Made by a program: the position numbers and the translations under genes. The notes below the pieces were generated by a model. That model had not been told where the DNA came from. It worked only from the letters and a program-made list of their open reading frames with translations, and did not search any database. This document shows positions 57,216-64,000 of a stretch of 64,000 nt of DNA, in pieces. The stretch's first letter is position 1, and each line of letters starts with the position of its first letter. The stretch is from Melieria omissa (Eukaryota; Arthropoda; Insecta; Diptera; Ulidiidae), in the NCBI GenBank assembly GCA_963971225.1, contig OZ020267.1:124487568-124551567 (forward strand). The letters are read 5' to 3'.

Positions 57216-58860
57216 GGAAGTTGGGATAGTCCTGGCTTTCTAGGGTTAATATGCAGGCAGATTGTTCAGTTTAATTAGAAGCTCAGTTTGATTACAATTA
57301 TTCATTAAAGAAACTTTGCTTGGACAATTTCCACACTTCATTGCATCGCATTGGGCCCCTTTTTGGCCACTAATTATTCTCAACTAACCACAAACTCGTA
57401 CATCAAGCTTTCTAAAAGCTTCAACGTCTTTAGAGCTGTCTTTGTATATTTTTCATTCTACATCGACAAGGTTTTCTCATTGTTGTTGTTGCAGAAAAAT
57501 GAAACCGCACCGAACCGCACAGCAAACGATTTCAATTAGAGACAACGAAGCGGAATGACTCTGGTGGCCGCTCGAGCAAAAGTTGCCGCATTATCGATGC
57601 AAATGATTTATTTTCCACTGACCGGCGCTGTGTCAGTTCGCGTAAATCATGCTTTCCTTTTTGTTTGCAAGTCTGAAAATATATTTTTTGTGCCATTATT
57701 TTTGCTTTGATTTCGTTTTATTTTTTGTGTTTTTTTTTGCATGGAAATCAAATCGAATCAAATCAAATTCCAGCCGGCGTCCGCCGCCTTCTTTCAATCA
57801 AGCGGAAACTGGACATTTTGTACAAATTAAAAGCACCAACGGTCGCTTGTCACATACACACACACATACACACACACATACACATACACAGACAGACAGC
57901 GAGAACGCACAGCGCGCACGAAAGAGAGAAGGGGGACAGGTGACTTGGGGAGGAGGCGAATGCATCACAATGCGACCAGCCAAGTTGAAAATGTTTTGAC
58001 TTTCAGATTTAGGTCGCCACTCCCCGGCCCGGCACTCGTGATTAATGGGTGCCAACAACAACAACAACAACAACAAAGCAAAAAACAGCAGCCGTTTTTT
58101 GTGTGCGTGTATGTGTGTGTGTGTGTTAGTGTATATAGGAAAACGTGCTAGGAAAATGTTAGGAAAAACTATGCACAAGAAATTAACATAAACAGCTGTC
58201 GGATGTGCAGCGAGTAGCGGCCGAGTCGAGTGCATTCGTTGAAGAAAAGCCAAGGAAAAAATGAGAGTGTGGGAAAATGAGCGAGTGTGGTGGTTTGTTG
58301 GACGGTCCATCGGTCGGTTGGTTGGTTAGTTGGTCGTTTAGCTGATCGGTTGAATGTGTGGTTGCTTGGTGGTCATGCTGCTAGTGTTATTATTGTTGTT
58401 GTTGTTGCTGGTGCAAATGTTTTCTGCGTTTGGGCTATTTTTGATTGGAGCTCCTCGATAAGCGGAAAAAGGTCGAATGACTATTAAAAAGAGATTTGTT
58501 GGCACTGCCATTAATCAAAAACGGAATTTCAAATGCTGTCATGCAACATGTGGACTGCATATAAATATAAAGATATACTTTATTGTAAGACTTTGTATTA
58601 GAAGTTAAACAAAAAAATTGATTATGAGGCGTTAATTTAAACAAAAATTTAATATTTATTGCTCGAATTCATTTCTGATTGGGTATAACAGCTGCAGTTT
58701 CATTTTTAGACCAAAAATATCATAAAGTACAAAATTGGTTAAGGTGGCTCATTATGAGTTAAGGGAGGGTTAACTTGCCAAGACTCGCAAACATTTATAA
58801 AATAACTTATTATTTTTGTTGGAAGGCAATGATGGGAAAGGAGAGTCAATGATGAGGAAT
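57216..58860. other. no gene seen; CA/TG microsatellites
   Basis: A CACACATA run at about 57851-57895 and a TG run at about 58100-58120, with a CAA run at 58049-58073. The Ser/Cys/Val-rich open frames here are products of these repeats. Confidence 0.6.
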
Positions 58861-58871
58861 GGAGGAGTTTT

Positions 58872-59228
58872 TCAACCCATGACTTGAAAAGGCCTAAAGT
58901 TGAAGATTACTTTCACCCCTTTCGTTACATGGATCATTGCGAATAGGCAGGACTCAGCTTTCTGTGGAATTAAAATGTACAAACAGATATGAGAACGGAG
59001 TCGAAAGATCTGTTGGGGACTCTGCACACAACTTATGAGCTCATTTCCATTTGACTCATATTTGCCATCTACAATTTTTGTTACAAACTGATATTTAAAG
59101 AGGTTTGAATCTAAAACCCAAAAGTTTGTGAGAAGAGGCCAATGCATCTTTTCAAAAATGAATGCATGGTGTGCAGTCTCATGACATTTTTTCGAGTATG
59201 ACAGAAGAGGCTCAATTCTTAGTGCCAT
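58872..59228 (-). CDS. unrecognised open frame in ds intron, 118 codons
   Basis: A minus-strand frame starting at Met 59228 (MALRIEPLLSYSKKCHETAH) and ending at a stop near 58872; the frame is open somewhat further upstream. The composition is balanced rather than dominated by repeat residues, which is unusual for such an AT-rich intron. I recognise no domain. It could be a transposon-gene remnant or chance. It has no visible promoter or splice partner. Confidence 0.2.
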   Translation of the reverse strand: MALRIEPLLSYSKKCHETAHHAFIFEKMHWPLLTNFWVLDSNLFKYQFVTKIVDGKYESNGNELISCVQSPQQIFRLRSHICLYILIPQKAESCLFAMIHVTKGVKVIFNFRPFQVMG

Positions 59229-59435
59229 GGCTGTATGATAACTAATTTTTTTGGCTTGAAGTTGAAGACATGTCTCCTTTTGAATTGTGCTTTCAGCAAG
59301 ATTACATCACAACCTAAACAACACAACCATGTTGAGTATATGTCAAGAAAAGTATTAGAGAAGTGCATTTTCAAGAGTGGACTTCAAAATCATGCAATTT
59401 TATATCGCTGTACTTTTTTATGGAGCTCACAGATC

Positions 59436-59550
59436 GTATTTTATTTTATTTCATTTTATTTTATTTTATTTTATTTTATTTTATTTTATTTTATTTTATT
59501 TTATTTTATTTTATTTTATTTTATTTTATTTTGTTTTACTTTATTTTATA
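59436..59550. repeat. (TTTTA)n microsatellite
   Basis: About 22 nearly perfect TTTTA pentamers, with the last few units changed (TTTTG, TTTAC). Located in the 8.5-kb ds intron. Confidence 0.95.
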
Positions 59551-60648
59551 GAGACAAAAATACAAAAATATAAGAGAAAATGTTTTTAGTTTCCCTTTAA
59601 ACAAGCAACAGTTATATCCAAAACTATGCTTTTCTAAACTAGAATATCCCCTCAAGGGTTCACTTGGTATCGCACATTTTTTTCATGCCACATACTGCAA
59701 GCGTCGATTAAACGGTGCATTGCTTTATGCAAAGTTGAAAATTAAAACTGACGCCCGGGCAGCAGTCAACAGCCAACAACAGTCGGGGAAAACCGGGAAA
59801 CCTTCAAAGCAATGCGGAAAGTGCCGTTTACTGGTGCATCAAATTGCGGCGTCACATGTGCACCCGGCTGCCGGCCGCTGGCTGCTGGCTGCTGGCGTGT
59901 GTGCGGCAGCGACACGAAACTAGTTCAGCGGCGCTGCCGCCTCGTGGCGCAACTGGATTAGCATCACGCGATTTGCATATTTAATTTAAATAACAGCTAA
60001 GCTAGAAGCCGAGCGTGCATGCGCGTGTGTGTGTGTCCAGCCACCGCACACACAGTGGCCACAAAATGTCAACTCGCTGACATTCCAGTGACGGATGAGC
60101 TGACAGCGTCAAGACTGTTGTTGTGCGAACACTAATGGTCACTTGCGTGTTGTCCGAACGCCAACCAACCGACCAGCCAAAAGCGAATTCAAATCGAATG
60201 CGGCGAGACGCGGCTGCAAAAACCTGCGCGAATAGCGAAAAATGTGCGCATGGCCGGCGATCGTATCAGCGATCTATCGGCCATTGAATGCGGCCGCAAT
60301 GACTTTTATCAACGACATTGGCTCGCCTGGTTCGCGGCTAGGAACAGGTTTGCGCCGGCGAACATGCGAGCGAAATGTCCATTTTGAAAAGTAGAACAGT
60401 AATGCATGGCCAGTGGCCACGGGTCATGGCTGTTGTAAACCGATGCACTGAGTGAGATGTTAGAAATGTTGGTTGTCTTTTTGTGCGCTGCCTAAGTGAC
60501 ATTAATTTATGTTAAAAGGAAATTCTCGACTTTTACTGCGCGCACACTTGACAGCGTTGTCGACGGCAGCAGCGTGCAGTTTTTTCGGAGTTATTTATTT
60601 GTTTTTGTTGTGTATGGTTTTTTTGTTTAGGGCGCCACAGCCACTCAC

Positions 60649-61183
60649 CTGTTATGGGATTCACTTGGAAACTGGTATTGGTCGGTATGAGACTGTAGCG
60701 TATGGCCGCATTCTCGGCCAAGTCCAGGTCGGTGGCACCGATCACGCCCACCAGCGCGCCGCGTCGCATATTCTCCTCGATCACGAACTCATAGGCGGCG
60801 CTGAGGAAGCGCGGATCGTTGTCGTTCGCGTCCAGCACTTCGACAATGACGCGTGCGCGCGCATGCGCCGCCGGCGTCCCATTGTCGCTGGCCATCACCG
60901 TCAGCTCGTAGCGATCGCGCGTCTCGCGATCCAGCGTGCCGCGCAAGTAAATCCAGCCGCTGTTGGGGAAAATGCCAAAAAGTTGCGCAATCTCGGCATC
61001 GAGCGTGGTGAGAGCTGCACTGCTGCTGCTGGCGCTGGACTTTTTGCCGCCCTGCGTTAGAGCGCTCAACATTTTGTTGTGCGTAAAGGCGCTCGTGTTG
61101 TTGTTGTTGGTGTTGCTGACAATGCGGTAGGTGATGCGAGCATTGTTGCCGGTATCCAAGTCGATGGCGGTCACTTGGAGGAT
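60649..61183 (-). CDS. ds: dachsous, first exon in window (cadherin repeats)
   Basis: Internal exon of the giant atypical cadherin Dachsous, a cell-surface adhesion protein that by family knowledge binds Fat on adjacent cells and steers planar polarity and Hippo growth control. The acceptor is a pyrimidine-rich stretch ending in CAG before 61183; the donor is GTGAGTGG from 60648. The exon starts in phase 0 and ends in phase 1. It opens inside a cadherin repeat (QVTAIDLDTGNN, a calcium-binding segment), then has an Asn/Ser/Ala-rich low-complexity insert, then LDRETRDRYEL and the repeat boundary VLDANDNDPRF, followed by most of another repeat ending NPITG. The split Gly is completed by the next exon to give the family signature NPITGEI. 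Residues 1-178 of the partial protein. The 5' part of the gene lies beyond 64000. Identity as ds rather than fat rests mainly on the cytoplasmic tail of the last exon. Confidence 0.93.
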
Positions 61184-64000
61184 CTGCAAAATATTATAAA
61201 AAATGGTTATATATTAATTTTTTTTTCTTAGAAAACGCAAACATTGATTGGTTTAATTGAAAAAATTCATTAAAACAAATTAAAAAATTGAATTAAGTAA
61301 AAATTGCAAGTAAATAATTAAATAAAAATATTCAAATAATTTTTAATATAATTTAGTATTTAATTTTTAATACTTTTAATAGTTTAGAAATGTAATTAAA
61401 ACAAAAACTTTAACAAATAATTATAAAATAAAAATATTTAAATAATTTTTAATATAATTTAATATAAAATTTTCAATACTTTTAATAATTTGGAAATTTA
61501 ATTAAAATAAAAACTCAACAAATAAAAAAATTAAATTTTTTTAATAATTCGTAATATTTTTTTGTTTTTTTTTATTTTTAAATTTGAGTTATTAAATTAA
61601 ATACGCCAGTCAATTGAGTTTCAATTATTTAATTAAATAATTTAATTAAAAAAACAAATCAAAATAAATAATAAAATAAAAATATTCAAATAATTTTTAA
61701 TATGATTTAATATATAATTTGTAATAATTTTAATAGAAATTAAAAAATTTAAATTAAATAAAAACTATTAACAAATCATAAAATAAAGTTTTTGTAAGAA
61801 AAAATATTTAAATAATTTTTAATATAATTTAATATAAAAGTTTCAATACTTTTAATAATTTAGAAATTTCATTAAAATAGAAACTTTTAACAAATAATAA
61901 AATAATTTTTGTTTAATAATTCGTAATATTTTTTAGGATTTTTTTTTCAATTTAAATTTGAGTTATTTTAAAATTAAATTAAATACGCCAGTCAATTGAG
62001 TTTCAATTATTTAATTAAATAATTTAATAAAATAAAAACTGTAAATAAACAATAAAATAAAAATATTTAAATAATTTTTAATATAATTTAATATTTACTT
62101 TTCAATACTTTTAATAGTCTAGAAATATAATTAAAATAAAAACTCTTAACAAATAATAAAATAATTTTTTTTAATAATTCGTAATATTTTTTAAGCTTTT
62201 TTCTCAATTTAAATTTGAGTTATTTTAAAATTAAATTAAATATTGAGTTCCAATTATTTAATTATATAATTTAATTAAATAAAAAATGTAAATAAATAAT
62301 AAAATAAAAATATTCAAATAATTTTTAATATAATTTAATATACAATTTTCAATACTTTTAATAATTTAGAAATTTAAATTAAATAAAAACTCTGAACAAA
62401 TAATAAAATAAAAATTTTCAAATAATTTGAGTTATTTAAAAATTAAATTCAATGCAATTTTAGGTAAAATTTTAAGTTTATTAAAAATGATCTTTCCAAC
62501 CCATTTCCCACCCGTAACTATTTCGATTTCGTACGACTTTCACTGAGCGACAATTTGCATTTTTTCCCGCTGAATTTTTCTCAAAGTCCACTTAACGTTT
62601 TCTGCTGGCTCTTTTCCCCGCCCTCCAAACCAACCCCCTACATCCAGCAGATACTACTTTAAATCACAATTAACCCATTGACCGCGCAGCAGCAGCTGCC
62701 GCCGCCATTGCCGCTGCTACAATATTATGGTGGCCGCTATTCTTGTTGTTGTTGTTGTTGTGGCAAGTTCCACGCTCCACGATAAAAATCGTGTTTGTCT
62801 TTTTTTTCGTGCCAGTTTGCGATTTTCCGCCAGATTTTTGTGCAGCGACTGCCGTCTTTCGGCTGGTTGCATGAGATTCTTGTTGTTGTTTGTGTTGTTG
62901 TTGTTGTTCTGTTCGGTGGCATAGAAAATGTGATCTGTTTATTTTGGTGGGTGTCTGCAATCAAGCACGGCCGCTGCTAGGCCGCGGCCAGCATACAACA
63001 TGCAATGACCAAAATTAGCCGAAAAAAAGAAAGTTGGCTAATAAGAAATGTGGCAAAAAGTCCAATTGAGGTTAACTTTCAACTTTGTGGCAAAATTGGT
63101 ATTATCTTGTGTCTTTGCTGTCTGTGTTGTTATTATTATTGTTGTTGTTTTCAGCCTCTGCTGTGGGACTTCAACTTTAGAGTTTTTTCATGTTGCCGCA
63201 CACAATGGGAAACGATTTCAAGGCAAAATGCGCGCAAATATTTTTGGTTGACCGAAAATTTTCGTTCCTTATATTTTGACTGTTTTGTATAGCGAGCAGC
63301 ATCCACATTCGTATTTCCATTTCATTTTTTGTCATTGTTGACATTTGCATAAATGCAAATAATTTGCTGCACATCCCTTTTGTCGGTTGCTGCTCGTTTT
63401 GTTCACATCAACCTATGTTGTTGTTGTTGTGGCAGATATAGTCAGAGGTTTGGCAGTTTTGGTTCGAAAGTGAGACAAACAAATTCGGGCATTGCAGTGC
63501 ACGACAACAAAAAGTCTTTGCAAAAACAACAATTGTGTTGTTGTTATTTTTGTATTTTGTCAAAGCGCCTGTCAAACATAAATCAATCACGTCTGCGCAC
63601 ACTTGCGATTTGAATTGCCATTGATTGACTCGAAAATGCAACATGTCGCTGATTGCGACCAGTTGTTGTTGCAATTGTTGGCATGATCAAAAGTGTATTT
63701 GATATTTGTTGTTGGGTTGAGAATAAAATTGAAACCCAAAAAAACAAAAATCGTTTGGAATTGTGGTACAAATAATTTTTATAAACGCAATAACCAAACT
63801 GTTTGTAGGGGAAATGGTGGTCAAGTGGCCAGGAGATGTTGAGTTTGGTGAAAATTTCATTTCATTAGAAGAAAAGATGCTGTGGAATATTGATTGATCC
63901 ATTCAAAACACACTCCATATACATAATCACTCTATTTTATGAAATTTGGCATTTCCTGCTTACGACACAGTCGTCAGAAGAAACATTTTTGTATGTGTTG
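61184..64000 (-). other. ds: ds intron, incomplete at the window edge
   Basis: Upstream intron of the first visible ds exon. The part from 61190 to 62480 is an AT-rich repeat array listed separately. From 62500 to 64000 there are TTG/CAA runs and short open frames with no family resemblance, and no cadherin motif on either strand, so the next upstream exon lies outside the window. Confidence 0.8.
61190..62480. repeat. AT-rich tandem-like array beside a ds exon
   Basis: AATTTTTAATATAATTTAAT followed by TTTCAATACTTTTAATAATT and a TAGAAATTT end recurs at about 61338, 61444, 61695, 61814, 62077 and 62321. An ACGCCAGTCAATTGAGTTTC block occurs at about 61602 and 61985, with a partial copy near 62240. 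The array starts only a few bases upstream of the splice acceptor at 61184. Confidence 0.8.

Larger units (their letters stand above)
52192..60648 (-). other. ds: ds intron, 8.5 kb
   Basis: Bounded by donor GTGAGTGG and acceptor TTTGTTTCAG. It contains a TTAA element (52666-53358), a SINE (53376-53665), a hAT MITE (53904-54059), a LINE 3' end (about 54540-55130), a piggyBac relic (55713-57211), an unrecognised open frame (58872-59228) and a TTTTA microsatellite. The part nearest the donor (59700-60640) is less AT-rich and has no recognisable element. Confidence 0.85.

Noticed and set aside
57851..57895. Possible CRISPR-like or regulatory repeat
   Set aside because: A plain CA/TA microsatellite without spacers.

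Overview
This window is nuclear DNA from a higher fly. It has long AT-rich introns, abundant CAA/TTG triplet runs, and many dipteran-type transposon relics. A tephritid-like fly is a guess from overall style; the sequence cannot fix the species. I see one protein-coding host gene: the 3' three-quarters of dachsous (ds), on the minus strand. I see no convincing rRNA gene, functional tRNA gene, CRISPR array or second host gene.

ds: seven exons (61183-60649, 52191-51689, 43632-42402, 39316-38897, 38805-38433, 34923-33572, 32707-29181, in transcript order) join with matching splice phases. Together they give 7941 nt, that is 2646 codons plus a stop, with no frame break. They encode about 18 extracellular cadherin repeats, one transmembrane segment and a 473-residue cytoplasmic tail. 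The tail carries the dachsous-type NWDYLLDWGPQYQPLAHVFS block. The N-terminus (signal peptide and first cadherin repeats) lies beyond position 64000. Dachsous is known to bind the giant cadherin Fat on neighbouring cells, in planar polarity and Hippo growth control. The probable 3' UTR covers roughly 29180 down to about 26650.

Downstream of ds (1-26600): a gene-poor, transposon-rich stretch. It holds a 5'-truncated RTE-like LINE with a 13-bp target duplication and two relatives, a second LINE split by a mariner, a Tc1-like relic, and a tRNA-derived SINE with a 13-bp duplication. A solo LTR sits inside a TTAA-flanked MITE that directly abuts another TTAA-flanked MITE. There is also an internally deleted mariner with perfect 30-bp inverted repeats, and three AT-rich or pyrimidine-rich tandem arrays.

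ds introns (32708-64000): further elements. These are a pogo-like MITE 28 bp from a splice donor, two copies of a 72-bp palindromic element, a TTAA element with 19-bp termini, a second SINE copy, a hAT MITE with an 8-bp duplication, a LINE 3' end, a piggyBac deletion derivative with a 35-bp subterminal inverted repeat, and decayed mariner-like transposases.

The most interesting signals are the density of TTAA-flanked elements (seven placements), the nesting order, and the apparent sharing of a 3' tail between the SINE and the LINEs. I found nothing that supports a wholly new defence or metabolic system.
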